A stretch of DNA of 64,000 nt from CAZFHA01 sp964518595 (GTDB lineage Bacteria > Bacillota > Clostridia > Saccharofermentanales > Saccharofermentanaceae), in contig CAZFHA010000014.1 of NCBI GenBank assembly GCA_964518595.1, forward strand, positions 1 through 64,000. Reading direction: 5' to 3'. The position numbers and the translations under genes are program-made. Positions 31,832-41,664 of this stretch are shown here, in pieces. Below the pieces are notes generated by a model, which saw only the letters and a list, made by a program, of their open reading frames with translations, ran no database searches and had not been told where the DNA came from. Numbering within the stretch: the stretch's first letter is position 1; each line of letters begins with the position of its first letter.

Positions 31832-33448
31832 TCAACGAATTTCATCTGCGGGCAAGACCCGCTTTTGCATAGCCGACACAGCGATATCATAGCCGGAAAA
31901 AGCATGATCCACCGTTTTCTTATCCAGTTTAGGCGAAATCAAAGACACCACAGGTACTAAGATTAGCCCAAAGAGCATGGCAAAAGCACCGGCATTAATA
32001 GGGGAAGCCAGATTCACCGGCCAGTCCGTAGGAAAACTAAAGCTATGGCCAAATAATTCTTTATTGGAGAGCACCAGGTGAGCTAAGGTCACAGTGACAC
32101 CACTAATAAAGCTGGCCCAAACCGCAGCTTTTGTAACACCTTTCCAAAATAAACCATACAGAAAGGGTGCTAAGAAGGAACCAGCCAAAGCGCCCCAAGA
32201 AATAGACATAAGCTTACTGATATAGAGGTTCTGTGTACGGTAAGAGAAGATAGCCAAGACCATGGACACGAGGATAAAAACCGCAATCAATATCCGAATC
32301 CATAAGACTTTTTTCTTCTCGGTCATATCCTTAACAACCGTTCCACCGATAAAATCTAGGGTTAAGGTAGAACTGGAGGTTAATACCAAGGAGGACAGGG
32401 TAGACATAGAGGCCGACAAGACCAGTACCACCACTAAAGCAAAGAGTACAGCCGGTACAGCTTTACTCAGCAGCTGGGGAATAATCTGATCATACATCAG
32501 TTTACCACCGGAACCGGCAATTTCTTCTGGAGTAACAAACAAGCGACCGAAGCTGCCCAGAAAATAAGAACCAGCGGAAATTACGATGGCAAAAATAGTC
32601 GAAATAACCGTACCGGTTTGGATGGCCTTCTCATCCTTAATGGTATAGAACTTGTGTACCATTTGCGGTAAGCCCCAGGTTCCAATGGAAGTAAGAATAA
32701 CCACCCCCAAAAGATTTAGCGGTTCCGGGCCAAAGAAGGAAACATATACCCCCTGCATTGGCGTATTGGGGGCAGAAAACTTTGACAGATCTACCATGGC
32801 TTGCATTAAACCACCCTTTTGACCCAAGGTGACAAAGAGCACCAAAATAATTCCGGCCAACATAATGATCCCTTGAAAGAAATCATTAATAGCCGTAGAC
32901 ATATAACCACCCAAAATTACATACACTGCGGTCAATACACACATGGCCACAATACACATTTCAAAACCGAATTGCACCTTGTCCAGGCCTAATGCCATGG
33001 TAAAAAGATAAGACAAACCGTTAAACACAGATGAAGAATAGGGAATGAGAAATACAAACACAATAGCACTAGCTGCAATCATCAGCTTCTTGGAGTTGTA
33101 ACGCTTGCCAAAAAACTCCGGCATAGTAGTAGCTTCCAAGTGCTTGGTCATGATTCGTGTCCGCCGTCCCATTACTTTCCAGACTAAAAGACTACCAATA
33201 AAGGCATTCCCTAAGCCAATCCACAGAGCAGACATGCCATAAGCCCAACCGAATTGACCGGCGTAGCCAATAAAAACCACCGCCGAAAAATAGGTGGTAC
33301 CATAAGCAAAAGCTGTGAGCCAAGGACCCACCGAGCGCCCCCCCAGCAAAAAGGCACCTACACTCTTAGTATGCCGCCGGGCATAGATCCCAATAGCAAT
33401 GGTAATCAAAAAGAAAATCGAAATAAAGAGCACATTAATTCCTACCAT
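31832..33448 (-). CDS. Sodium:solute symporter (SSS family)
   Basis: A 538-residue membrane protein with about 13 helices. The N-terminus ITIAIGIYARRHTKSVGAFL and the motif FLLGGRSVGPWLTAFAYGTT are typical of the SSS family, as is the extended YVILGGYMSTAINDFFQGIIM. It imports a solute with sodium. Position directly ahead of paaK-iorAB makes an aryl acid or related carboxylate a reasonable guess, but PutP-like substrates cannot be excluded. It is the first gene of the operon. Confidence 0.88.
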   Translation of the reverse strand: MVGINVLFISIFFLITIAIGIYARRHTKSVGAFLLGGRSVGPWLTAFAYGTTYFSAVVFIGYAGQFGWAYGMSALWIGLGNAFIGSLLVWKVMGRRTRIMTKHLEATTMPEFFGKRYNSKKLMIAASAIVFVFLIPYSSSVFNGLSYLFTMALGLDKVQFGFEMCIVAMCVLTAVYVILGGYMSTAINDFFQGIIMLAGIILVLFVTLGQKGGLMQAMVDLSKFSAPNTPMQGVYVSFFGPEPLNLLGVVILTSIGTWGLPQMVHKFYTIKDEKAIQTGTVISTIFAIVISAGSYFLGSFGRLFVTPEEIAGSGGKLMYDQIIPQLLSKAVPAVLFALVVVLVLSASMSTLSSLVLTSSSTLTLDFIGGTVVKDMTEKKKVLWIRILIAVFILVSMVLAIFSYRTQNLYISKLMSISWGALAGSFLAPFLYGLFWKGVTKAAVWASFISGVTVTLAHLVLSNKELFGHSFSFPTDWPVNLASPINAGAFAMLFGLILVPVVSLISPKLDKKTVDHAFSGYDIAVSAMQKRVLPADEIR

Positions 33449-33681
33449 ACTTCCTCCCTACTTCCTGCCCAATAAACAAAGAAACTCCCCCAGTTTTTTC
33501 AGGCAAAAAAATACTACCGCTTTATAATAGCAAAAATTTTTCTCCTCGCAAGGGAAAGACGGAAAAAAGTTATAATTTTTCTGATCTGACATTGCCCAAT
33601 AAGGGCACTATATCTATATAATCATTATTTTAACTATATGGTTTTACTGGCTGCCGGTAGGATATCTGCCCCCCAAGCCGC
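33449..33681. other. Intergenic region upstream of the symporter
   Basis: AT-rich. It contains a minus-strand TTGGGC and TTATAA separated by 18 bp near 33565-33600, a weak promoter candidate for the symporter operon. No terminator for the P-type ATPase gene could be recognised. Confidence 0.3.
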
Positions 33682-36060
33682 TTATATTTCCCGTCCACTC
33701 CACAGCCGAAGCAGCCCGGCCAGAAGCTGCTTAAGTATAGCCACCAAGAGACAGCCTACGGCTGCCAGCAGAAAAGCCACCAGTGCTATGAAACCAGAAA
33801 AGGGCGAAAAGGCAAAAAAATCAGGAAAAACCAAAAAAGCTCCCATAAAAGCGCCACTGAGCAAAAGTACCATCAAGAAACGAAAACGACTTAGAGGCAA
33901 GGATAGTTGCACTACCAAGAAGAGCCCAATCACGCCCATGTAGAAAGTTGATAACGTTGAGATATCTTTGTCACTCCAAGCAAATAAGCTTTCCAGAGAC
34001 TGAATGACCAGAAGTCCAATAGCTACACTTAGACCCGAGGGAATGGCATGGAGAATAATCTTTCGGGCAAAATTATTTTTAACTCGCCGGGTGTCAGGCC
34101 GCAAAGTAATCAAAAATGACGGAATACCAATGGTCAAAATGCTTACCAGTGATAATTGGATAGGCGCGTAGGGATAAGGGCGTTGTAAAAAGATAAAGAC
34201 CAACGCCAGAATAGTGGAATAAACGGTTTTATTTACGTACATAGCGGCAACTTTTTCAATATTATTAATTACCCGCCTACCTTCGTTTAGAGCCGGTGCC
34301 ATTACCGAGAAATCACCGTCTAAGAAAACCAGATCCGCCACGGATTGGGAGGCTTCACTGCCACCGGCCATGGCTATACTGCAGTCAGCTTCTTTTAACG
34401 CCAGCACATCATTAACTCCATCTCCTACCATGGCAACATCATGCCCTTCGCGCTTGAAGAGCTTCACTAGGCTCCGCTTTTGGAAGGGACTTACCCGACC
34501 AAAAACAGTGTAATATTCTGGGTCTTTTTTTACTTCAAGAGGAAGTTCTCCTAGAAGCGCCGAGGGATCTTTGCCCAGGTCAATGTATTTTTCGGCCGCT
34601 TCTATTCCGGCCTGGGTAGCAATATGAGCGGCGGTACCGGGATCATCTCCGGTTATTACCTTGAGCTTAACCTCTTCAAAGGCAAAATAACTCATGGTTG
34701 CACCTACCGCCGGACGTAAACAATCTTCCAGCAGAAGTAAGGCGATTGGCTGTCGTAATACCGGATTTTCAACGCTTTCCTTCGAACCTTTTACCAGAGC
34801 CAAGACCCGAAAGCCTTCTGCCGCATAGGTAGAGGCCACTGCTAAAAAATCACTGTCATGAGGCAGAAGAAAAGAAGGTGCGCCCAAAAGAATGGCCCCC
34901 TCCTCCCAGAGAGCACCACTAAACTTTCGGACGGAAGAAAAAGCTATTAATTTTTCAGGCGTTGTCTTTTCCTGATCCGTAGAAACAAAAACCTTGGCTA
35001 AAGCCTGAGCTGTGGGATTTTCCTCCTGGCTGACAGCGGTCAATTTAACTAGCGCCCTCTCGGCTTCTGCCAGCGCAAAGTTACTCCAAGGCACAATTTT
35101 CTTAAAAACTAATTGTCCATTGGTGAGGGTGCCGGTTTTGTCTAAACAAAGCAGATCAACTCTGGCTAAGGCCTCGATGGCCGGCAAAGCTTGTACCACT
35201 ACCCGCCTGCGCCCCAAATTAATTACGCCTACGGCAAAAGCTACATTGGTTAGCAGAATCAGTCCCTGAGGAATCATTCCCACCAAAGCCGAGGCTGTAC
35301 CCAAAACTGCCAGCTCTATATTCATGCCTTGGCTAATTTTAGAAAAAAACAAAATCAGACCTACCGGAATGATTCCTATAGCCAAGACTCTTACAAGGCG
35401 GTTGATTCCGCGCATGAGCGGCGATTTTTTCCGCCGGGTGATTTTCGCTTCTTGGCTGAGGCGCGAGACGAAACTATTCTCCCCTACAGCCGTTACTTTC
35501 ATGTAGGCCTTTCCAGCCATCACCGCACTGCCCGAAGTCAGAGTATCCTGAGGATTCTTAGGAATATCCTCCGGCTCACCACTGATGTTAGCTTCATTGA
35601 CCATCAGCTCTGCCGAGTAAAGGCAAATACCGTCTACCGGAATTTGCATTCCTGGCTTAAGGAGTAGTACATCATCAACAACGATTTGGTGAAAATCAAT
35701 GGCAACGGATTTACCCTCACGAATCACCGTGACCTGAGATTTTTTCAAAAGACTTAGTTTGTCCAAGGTTCTTTTGGCTCTGAATTCCTGAAAAATACTA
35801 ATGGCAGTGGAGAATATGGCTACGCCCAAAAATAACGCATTTCGAATTGTCGAAAAAGATAAAATCAGAATGGCTAAGGTCAGATTAACAAAATTAAATA
35901 AGGTGAATAGATTATTACGCCAAATCTGCCAAGGCGAGGGGGTTACCCGGGGAAGTGTACGATTACTCAGCCCCTTATGCTCCCGTTCTGCCACCGCTGT
36001 CCGGCTCAGCCCACCAATGCTATCTGCCTCCGGCAAGCCCCAAAGCGTTTCTTCCTTCAT
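33682..36060 (-). CDS. Cation-transporting P-type ATPase
   Basis: About 792 residues. The phosphorylation motif is LLCLDKTGTLTNGQ, the actuator motif is ISGEPEDI (SGE in place of the usual TGE), and the hinge is MVGDGVNDVLALKEADC. The membrane-4 motif is GMIPQGLILL rather than the PEGL of calcium pumps. There are about ten helices and no N-terminal heavy-metal domain. The layout resembles CtpE-like and related class P2 pumps, so calcium or another divalent cation is a guess. The start is uncertain: ATG 36060 or GTG 36075, neither with a good ribosome site. An inverted repeat lies upstream. Confidence 0.85.
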   Translation of the reverse strand: MKEETLWGLPEADSIGGLSRTAVAEREHKGLSNRTLPRVTPSPWQIWRNNLFTLFNFVNLTLAILILSFSTIRNALFLGVAIFSTAISIFQEFRAKRTLDKLSLLKKSQVTVIREGKSVAIDFHQIVVDDVLLLKPGMQIPVDGICLYSAELMVNEANISGEPEDIPKNPQDTLTSGSAVMAGKAYMKVTAVGENSFVSRLSQEAKITRRKKSPLMRGINRLVRVLAIGIIPVGLILFFSKISQGMNIELAVLGTASALVGMIPQGLILLTNVAFAVGVINLGRRRVVVQALPAIEALARVDLLCLDKTGTLTNGQLVFKKIVPWSNFALAEAERALVKLTAVSQEENPTAQALAKVFVSTDQEKTTPEKLIAFSSVRKFSGALWEEGAILLGAPSFLLPHDSDFLAVASTYAAEGFRVLALVKGSKESVENPVLRQPIALLLLEDCLRPAVGATMSYFAFEEVKLKVITGDDPGTAAHIATQAGIEAAEKYIDLGKDPSALLGELPLEVKKDPEYYTVFGRVSPFQKRSLVKLFKREGHDVAMVGDGVNDVLALKEADCSIAMAGGSEASQSVADLVFLDGDFSVMAPALNEGRRVINNIEKVAAMYVNKTVYSTILALVFIFLQRPYPYAPIQLSLVSILTIGIPSFLITLRPDTRRVKNNFARKIILHAIPSGLSVAIGLLVIQSLESLFAWSDKDISTLSTFYMGVIGLFLVVQLSLPLSRFRFLMVLLLSGAFMGAFLVFPDFFAFSPFSGFIALVAFLLAAVGCLLVAILKQLLAGLLRLWSGREI

Positions 36061-36084
36061 CCTGTGTCTACACACTCCCGATTT

Positions 36085-36111
36085 GGTATTATTTTTATGA
36101 ATAATAATACC
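36085..36111. promoter_or_regulatory. 9-bp inverted repeat upstream of the P-type ATPase
   Basis: GGTATTATT (36085-36093) and AATAATACC (36103-36111) are perfect arms around 9 bp. It is 25-50 bp upstream of the pump's start and overlaps a TATTAT promoter-like element, the place expected for a repressor site. The AT-rich arms recall Fur/PerR-type boxes, but the match is not exact. Confidence 0.45.
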
Positions 36112-36173
36112 ATAAACTCTCCCATCTAGTGGTAGAAAAGTTGATCACAGTAAAGCTACTTAAATTTTATTTC

Positions 36174-38366
36174 TTAAGGCAAGGCAATCAATGTCCAGTG
36201 GTGTGCCACTGCATCTCCTGACATATCCGGCACTGGAATACCTGCTCGCATCAAGGTAGAGCCTAAATAGACGGCTTGACTGGTTTGCTCCTGATAATAA
36301 TAATCAGCCCGCAGCCCTACCGGGAAAACACGCCGCAAATAATTATTGGCTTGAGCCAGAACTTGAACATAGTATAGCAGTGCGGTTTTTTGATCCTCCG
36401 CTACCACCATCCAAGCAGAATCCTCTCCATGGCATTTTCCCTGTAAGCGGTAATAACTACCGGCGGCCAGCATAGAACGCCAAGTTTTATAGTAGCTAAT
36501 TTGCTCTGCAATAGCCGCTTTTTCCGCTTCCGGCAGCTTCGTAAGGTCTAGTTCGTAACCAAAAGCACCAGTCATAGCTACCAAAGCTCTTGTAGATAAG
36601 GGAGAAACCCGCCCGGTCTGATGATTGGGCACCGCCGAGACATGGGCAGCCATAGCACTTAAAGGATAGAGCAATGAAGTTCCAGCCTGAATTTCTAAAC
36701 GGGCAATGGCATCCGTATTATCACTGGTCCAGGATTGGGGGAAATAGTAAAGCATTCCTGGGTCAAAGCGACCTCCACCACCGGAACAGCCCTCAAACAA
36801 GATTTCGGGAAAGCGCTGGATGAGCCGCTCTAGCAGAGCATAGACCCCTAAAATGTGGCGATGACTACACTCCCCTTGCTGCTCAGGTTTTAGCTTCGCC
36901 GACCAGACTTCGGAAAGATGACGATTCATATCCCACTTTACATAGGAAATTCCAGAATCAGCCAACAGAGACTCCATCTTATCAAACAAGTAATCTTGAA
37001 TGTCTTGTCTTGACATATCAAGCACCAGTTGAGAACGGGAAAGCTGACAACTGCGTCCAGGCATCTGCAGGCACCAATCCGGATTTTGCCTTAGTAGCTC
37101 TGCATCTAAAGACACCATCTCCGGTTCAAACCAAAGACCGGTAGCCAGCCCTAACCGAGCAAATTCACTGGTCAGACTCTTTATATCCCCACCTAATTTT
37201 TCTTCATTGACGTCCCAATCACCTAAGCTGGAAGTATCACTACTGCGTTTACTAAACCAGCCATCATCAATTACAAATAGCTCAATGCCCAAAGGTGCGG
37301 CTTCCTCGGCCAAAGCCAACAATTTGGAGCGGTCAAAATCAAAGTAGGTCGCCTCCCAATTATTGATTACAATCGGCCTGTCTTTATACTGATATTCTCC
37401 CCGGCAAAGATGATGACGAAAAAGCCCGTGAAAAGTTTGGGACATTCGGTTTAAGCCCTGATCCGAGAAAACAAGCACCACCTCTGGCGTTGAAAAACTT
37501 TCGCCTGGTGCTAAACCCCAACTAAAATTTTCCGGATGAATCCCTAAAAGAATACGAGTATCGGCAGTTTGAGTCTTTTCGATCTCAATCTGAAAATTAC
37601 CACTGTAAACCAAGGCAAAACCATAACAGATTCCCTGAAACTCGGTAGTTTCTGCTTTTACAAGGGCTACAAAGGGATTATAATGGTGGCTGGAAGCCCC
37701 TCGGGTGCTACCAATACTTTGTTTTCCATGATGCAGAGGCACTCGCTGCCGATTACGTTCCGAAGCCCAACGCCCGTAAAGACTAATCCACTCAAAATCA
37801 CTACCGAAAAAATCCAGCGAACAGGACTGGGCTGATTTTAGTTGAATTGGCGTAGAAGCCGTGTTGGAGACTCGCAGGTGGCGAAATAAACCACTATAGC
37901 CTTCAATAAGACTATAGAATAAATCACAGCTTACCCCCGAGGTACTGTCTTTAAGGGTTACCACTAAAGTTACCGCCTGATTACTCTGGGCATAATGAGC
38001 CGGTAAACCCGCTATCCCAGGCTTACCGGAGATAATTTTATGGGAACAGTAGCGCATATCCGTCCCATCCGAACCATCTTCAAGAACAATTCGCAGACCA
38101 GCCGAGCGGTAATCCCCTACCCCAAAACTACCCAGCTCCTGAGGAATCGTATCTAAGGAAAAGCCCCGATTCCCTGCTGCCGCCTCCGGATTACCGGAGA
38201 ATCCCCGGTCTTTATAGACCAGCAGATAAGACACATCCATTTCATCTAAGGCCGGACCAAAGTAGAGATGAGCCAGAATTCCCCCCGGTAGAATCTGCAT
38301 AATATAGGAAAAATCTCCGCAATCTAACTTAAAAATCTGCTTTGCTTCATCAAAGGTAATCTTCAT
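36174..38366 (-). CDS. Alpha-galactosidase, glycoside hydrolase family 36
   Basis: A 730-residue GH36 enzyme, the normal length for bacterial tetrameric forms. It removes terminal alpha-galactose from melibiose, raffinose and related sugars by a retaining mechanism. The nucleophile Asp is in YVKWDMNRH (about residue 477) and the acid/base Asp is in WTSDNTDA (about 547). VIDDGWF, WFEPEMVS and FEGCSGGGGRFD are also diagnostic. The start at 38366 has GAGGAG upstream; the longer frame to 38396 does not. No signal peptide, so it acts on imported sugars. It is the last gene of the sugar operon. Confidence 0.95.
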   Translation of the reverse strand: MKITFDEAKQIFKLDCGDFSYIMQILPGGILAHLYFGPALDEMDVSYLLVYKDRGFSGNPEAAAGNRGFSLDTIPQELGSFGVGDYRSAGLRIVLEDGSDGTDMRYCSHKIISGKPGIAGLPAHYAQSNQAVTLVVTLKDSTSGVSCDLFYSLIEGYSGLFRHLRVSNTASTPIQLKSAQSCSLDFFGSDFEWISLYGRWASERNRQRVPLHHGKQSIGSTRGASSHHYNPFVALVKAETTEFQGICYGFALVYSGNFQIEIEKTQTADTRILLGIHPENFSWGLAPGESFSTPEVVLVFSDQGLNRMSQTFHGLFRHHLCRGEYQYKDRPIVINNWEATYFDFDRSKLLALAEEAAPLGIELFVIDDGWFSKRSSDTSSLGDWDVNEEKLGGDIKSLTSEFARLGLATGLWFEPEMVSLDAELLRQNPDWCLQMPGRSCQLSRSQLVLDMSRQDIQDYLFDKMESLLADSGISYVKWDMNRHLSEVWSAKLKPEQQGECSHRHILGVYALLERLIQRFPEILFEGCSGGGGRFDPGMLYYFPQSWTSDNTDAIARLEIQAGTSLLYPLSAMAAHVSAVPNHQTGRVSPLSTRALVAMTGAFGYELDLTKLPEAEKAAIAEQISYYKTWRSMLAAGSYYRLQGKCHGEDSAWMVVAEDQKTALLYYVQVLAQANNYLRRVFPVGLRADYYYQEQTSQAVYLGSTLMRAGIPVPDMSGDAVAHHWTLIALP

Positions 38367-38436
38367 AAGGCTCTCCTCTACTTGCTGTCTGCTCATTTAA
38401 ATCGCTACCATTCCTACTGCATTGATTAATCAAAAA

Positions 38437-39273
38437 TCATTTAACCGCTGATCCCACTGTCATGGCCTTAAGTACCTGATCACTGAGGAAAACATAGATT
38501 AAAATAGTCGGTAAGCTGGCAATCACCATAGCCGCTCCCATGGCGCCCCAGTTGGTGGTGAACTCGCCTTGAAAAAACAAAAGTCCCAAAGGCAATGTTT
38601 TGAGATTTTCTTTACTAATCAAGATAAGTGCCATAGTAAACTCATTCCAAACGCTAAGGGAGATAAATATCATTACCGTAGCAATAACCGATTTGATAGA
38701 AGGAACAACGATACTAAAAAAAGTACGGAAAATATTTGCACCATCCATACAGGCCGCCTCTTCCAGCTCCTTTGGCAATGAACGAAAGAAACCACAAAAG
38801 ACCATGGTGGCAAAGGCCAGGTTAAAGGCAATATAAGGCACAATAACCGCTGTACGAGTATTGGCAATGCCCAGATTCCTAACCAATATAGCTAGAGGAA
38901 TCATAATAACCTGAATAGGAATAAATAATCCTAAAAGAATATACCCTCGTAGGAAGCTTTGCCCCCGAAAACGCATTCGCGTAATGGCATAACTAAACAT
39001 CAAAGCAAAAAGAATGGCAAAAATTACTGTCACCACGGTAGTTATAACACTATTGCCAAAATAGACCGGAACATTGTAAGCCGTTAAAGCTGTAACATAG
39101 TTTTCAAACCGTAACTGGGTCGGAAAGCCAAAAGGATTCGTGATAAAGATTTCATCATTATTTTTAAAAGAATAAAAAAACATCCAAATAATAGGATAAA
39201 GAGAGGCCAAAGCATAAAGGGCAAGTAATAGCTGACCAAGAATAGTTAAAGGTTTTATTTTTTTACTTTTCAT
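38437..39273 (-). CDS. Carbohydrate ABC transporter permease, MalG/MsmG type
   Basis: 278 residues, six helices. The EAA loop is ELEEAACMDGANIFRTFFSI, ending in VVPS, which contacts the ATPase. The N-terminus YPIIWMFFYSFKNNDEIF is typical of the MalG group. The start at 39273 follows AGGAGGAGG; a longer frame to 39312 would overlap the upstream gene. It pairs with the adjacent MalF-type permease. No ATPase gene is in the operon. Confidence 0.92.
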   Translation of the reverse strand: MKSKKIKPLTILGQLLLALYALASLYPIIWMFFYSFKNNDEIFITNPFGFPTQLRFENYVTALTAYNVPVYFGNSVITTVVTVIFAILFALMFSYAITRMRFRGQSFLRGYILLGLFIPIQVIMIPLAILVRNLGIANTRTAVIVPYIAFNLAFATMVFCGFFRSLPKELEEAACMDGANIFRTFFSIVVPSIKSVIATVMIFISLSVWNEFTMALILISKENLKTLPLGLLFFQGEFTTNWGAMGAAMVIASLPTILIYVFLSDQVLKAMTVGSAVK

Positions 39274-39286
39274 CCCTGCCTCCTCC

Positions 39287-40168
39287 TTAATAGACCACGG
39301 CTTCACGAGCAATTGTCTTATTAATAATAAAAGTAGCCAGTAAGCACTGTAGTACTAAGATTACTGCCGCGGCACTACCATAGCCATATTCATTTAGTCG
39401 GAATGCCGACCGGTGCATGAGAAAAGTTAAGGTGTAAGTAGCATTTCCGGGTCCACCACCGGTCATAATGTACATGTTGGCAAAAGCATTAAGACCACCG
39501 GTGACAGCCAAGACAAAACAAACTTTATAACTCTCTGCCATCAGGGGAATAGTAATTTTAAGATGAGTTTTAATCTTTCCACAGCCATCAATTCGAGCGG
39601 CTTCTAAATAGTGCTCAGGAATAGATTTAACTGCTGTGAGAATGAGAATAAAATGATAGCCCACATACTGCCAAGAGTTAGTAAAAATTAATACGTAAAT
39701 TGCTGTACTCTCATCCGCCAGCCAGTTTTGGCGATAAGGAAGTCCCATAGCCTCAAAAATCTGATTGAGTAGCCCTACCTGAGGATCAAGAATCGCCAAC
39801 CATAGCTGGCAGACCACTGTAATGGAAAGTACCACCGGGATAAAAAAAGACACTTTAAAAAATTTGCCTAATTTTCCATAATGGTTGGCCACTGCCAAAG
39901 CTAAGATAGTCCCAATGGAAACCTGAAAAACAAGCTGTATTATGGCAAATAAGAATCCATTACGTAAGGCCGTATGAAAAATCTTATCCTGAAATAATTC
40001 AATATAATTATCTAGCCCATTAAAGGTTGCCTGGCTAAGTCCATCCCACTCTGTGAAGCTTTTAATAAAAACTTGGCCGATAGGATAAATCACCATGACA
40101 GTAAATATAAGCAGTGCAGGCAAAACAAACACGGCGATAGCTCGCCGATTATGTAAATATCGATTCAT
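39287..40168 (-). CDS. Carbohydrate ABC transporter permease, MalF/MsmF type
   Basis: 293 residues, six helices. The EAA loop is YLEAARIDGCGKIKTHLKIT, with IP following. The early segment YPIGQVFIKSFTEWDGL and GLDNYIELFQD are typical of this family. The start at 40168 has GAGGAG 8 nt upstream. It is translated after a stable intergenic hairpin that separates it from the binding-protein gene, and lies 13 bp before the partner permease. Confidence 0.92.
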   Translation of the reverse strand: MNRYLHNRRAIAVFVLPALLIFTVMVIYPIGQVFIKSFTEWDGLSQATFNGLDNYIELFQDKIFHTALRNGFLFAIIQLVFQVSIGTILALAVANHYGKLGKFFKVSFFIPVVLSITVVCQLWLAILDPQVGLLNQIFEAMGLPYRQNWLADESTAIYVLIFTNSWQYVGYHFILILTAVKSIPEHYLEAARIDGCGKIKTHLKITIPLMAESYKVCFVLAVTGGLNAFANMYIMTGGGPGNATYTLTFLMHRSAFRLNEYGYGSAAAVILVLQCLLATFIINKTIAREAVVY

Positions 40169-40192
40169 TATTATTCTCCTCACCCGTGATGG

Positions 40193-40225
40193 AAAAGGAC
40201 GCAGATGCCTCACCTACGTCCTTTT
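40193..40225 (-). terminator. Intercistronic hairpin between binding-protein and permease genes
   Basis: AAAAGGACG and CGTCCTTTT form a perfect 9-bp stem around 15 nt. In this position it likely acts as a partial terminator or protects the 3' end of the binding-protein message, giving more binding protein than permease. Confidence 0.6.
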
Positions 40226-40240
40226 AAGCCTAAGGTTTAA

Positions 40241-41545
40241 CTACTTGAGTGACTTCTCAATAGCCGCTAAGAATTCCTCGGCGGTATAGCCTCCGGCAAT
40301 CATTCTCTGACACTCATCTTCCAAAGTAACTTTCAGCTTGGCATTACCAATACCCCAAGCAAAAGCCGTAGTACTAGTAATCTTAGGTAAGTATTCGCTT
40401 AGTTTTTTCATCATAGGGGGGTATTCTTTTTGGATGGGTAGGTCTACTTTTGTAGCTACAATTGGATTCGCTCTTTGGGTGAATTTGAACTCGGCATATT
40501 TTTCAGCCATGAAAGCAGCTACTTCTGCGGCAAGCTTAGGATACTTCGTGGTGGGTGAGACCGCAAATCCGCCAACAGAACCACTGCCGCTGAAGGCATA
40601 GCGACCGGATTCAACTTCATCAGCGGAAGCCGCCGGGAAAGGTATCCAATCCACTTTATCCCCTAAGGCTTTAGTGGAAGCTTCAATTTCCCACTGCCCG
40701 TTGATAAACATGGCCGCACCGCCGGTATGAAAGAGCGAAGCCGCTTGATCATAATTCATATTAGTAGCACCCTTTTGAACCAGCCCCTTCGCTATCAGTT
40801 CCTGAAAACGCTGAGCTGCTTCTTTATAAGCCGGGTCAGTTATGCTAGTTTCCCCCGTATCAAGACCTTTTATGCCCAGGGGTGTATAGCGGGTTGCAAT
40901 TAAGTCGAACAAAGAAACACAGGGCCATTTTTCTTTGGCAAAAATAGCCAGAGGCGTTACGCCAGCCTCTTGGAAAGTCTCCACAGCGGTTAAAAGCTCC
41001 TCGTAGGTCTCTGGAATCTTTACCTTATTCTTTTCGAATATTTCCGTATTCACATAAAGCATATTCATTTCATGACCGGCATAGGGAAAAGCATAGACAT
41101 TCCCATCCGGATGATAGAGCATATTCTTGGTGCCCTCATACATCTTATCTGCAAAACCTAGTTCCTTCGCATAACCACTGAGATCCATGATATTTTTAGA
41201 TTTAACAAAAGTATTGATCTGATCAAGACCTACATTGAAAATATCTGGCATATCTCCGGTAGCCGCATAGGTTTTGAGCTTCTGTCCATCGTCCTGAGCC
41301 TGAACATCCAGTTCTAATGTGACATTGGGCATAGCTTTTTTTAGCTCTGCTACAGCATAATCGTAGGGTAACTTGGTATCCTCATCGGCATATTGGGTAT
41401 AGAATTTTAGGGTAACTGCTTCATCTTTAGCTGGGGTGGCTTCAGCTCCCCCTTGGCTAGGCGCCGAGGTATTTCCGGCACAAGCGGTCATTGCCAGAGT
41501 TAAAGCCAATGTTAGAATCGTTGCAACAATTTGTCTTTTCTTCAT
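40241..41545 (-). CDS. Sugar-binding lipoprotein of the alpha-galactoside ABC transporter
   Basis: 434 residues. The lipoprotein signal is MKKRQIVATILTLALTLAMT followed by AC (lipobox Cys at about 22) and a Ser/Pro/Ala linker. The body is a cluster-B type binding protein: KFYTQYADEDT, PDIFNVGLDQI, AMFINGQWEIE and YAFSGSGSVGGFAVS. The start at 41545 follows GGAGGGATACC. It captures sugar outside the membrane for the two permeases downstream. The GH36 gene suggests an alpha-galactoside. Confidence 0.92.
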   Translation of the reverse strand: MKKRQIVATILTLALTLAMTACAGNTSAPSQGGAEATPAKDEAVTLKFYTQYADEDTKLPYDYAVAELKKAMPNVTLELDVQAQDDGQKLKTYAATGDMPDIFNVGLDQINTFVKSKNIMDLSGYAKELGFADKMYEGTKNMLYHPDGNVYAFPYAGHEMNMLYVNTEIFEKNKVKIPETYEELLTAVETFQEAGVTPLAIFAKEKWPCVSLFDLIATRYTPLGIKGLDTGETSITDPAYKEAAQRFQELIAKGLVQKGATNMNYDQAASLFHTGGAAMFINGQWEIEASTKALGDKVDWIPFPAASADEVESGRYAFSGSGSVGGFAVSPTTKYPKLAAEVAAFMAEKYAEFKFTQRANPIVATKVDLPIQKEYPPMMKKLSEYLPKITSTTAFAWGIGNAKLKVTLEDECQRMIAGGYTAEEFLAAIEKSLK

Positions 41546-41664
41546 GGTATCCCTCCTCATAGGTAGTAACATGGATGAATGTAGCTTCTTCTTACTGCAC
41601 TCATTCTATGTATATATTCACCAGACAGTTAGATACAAAACGCTGCACATTTGTATTATTCGCT

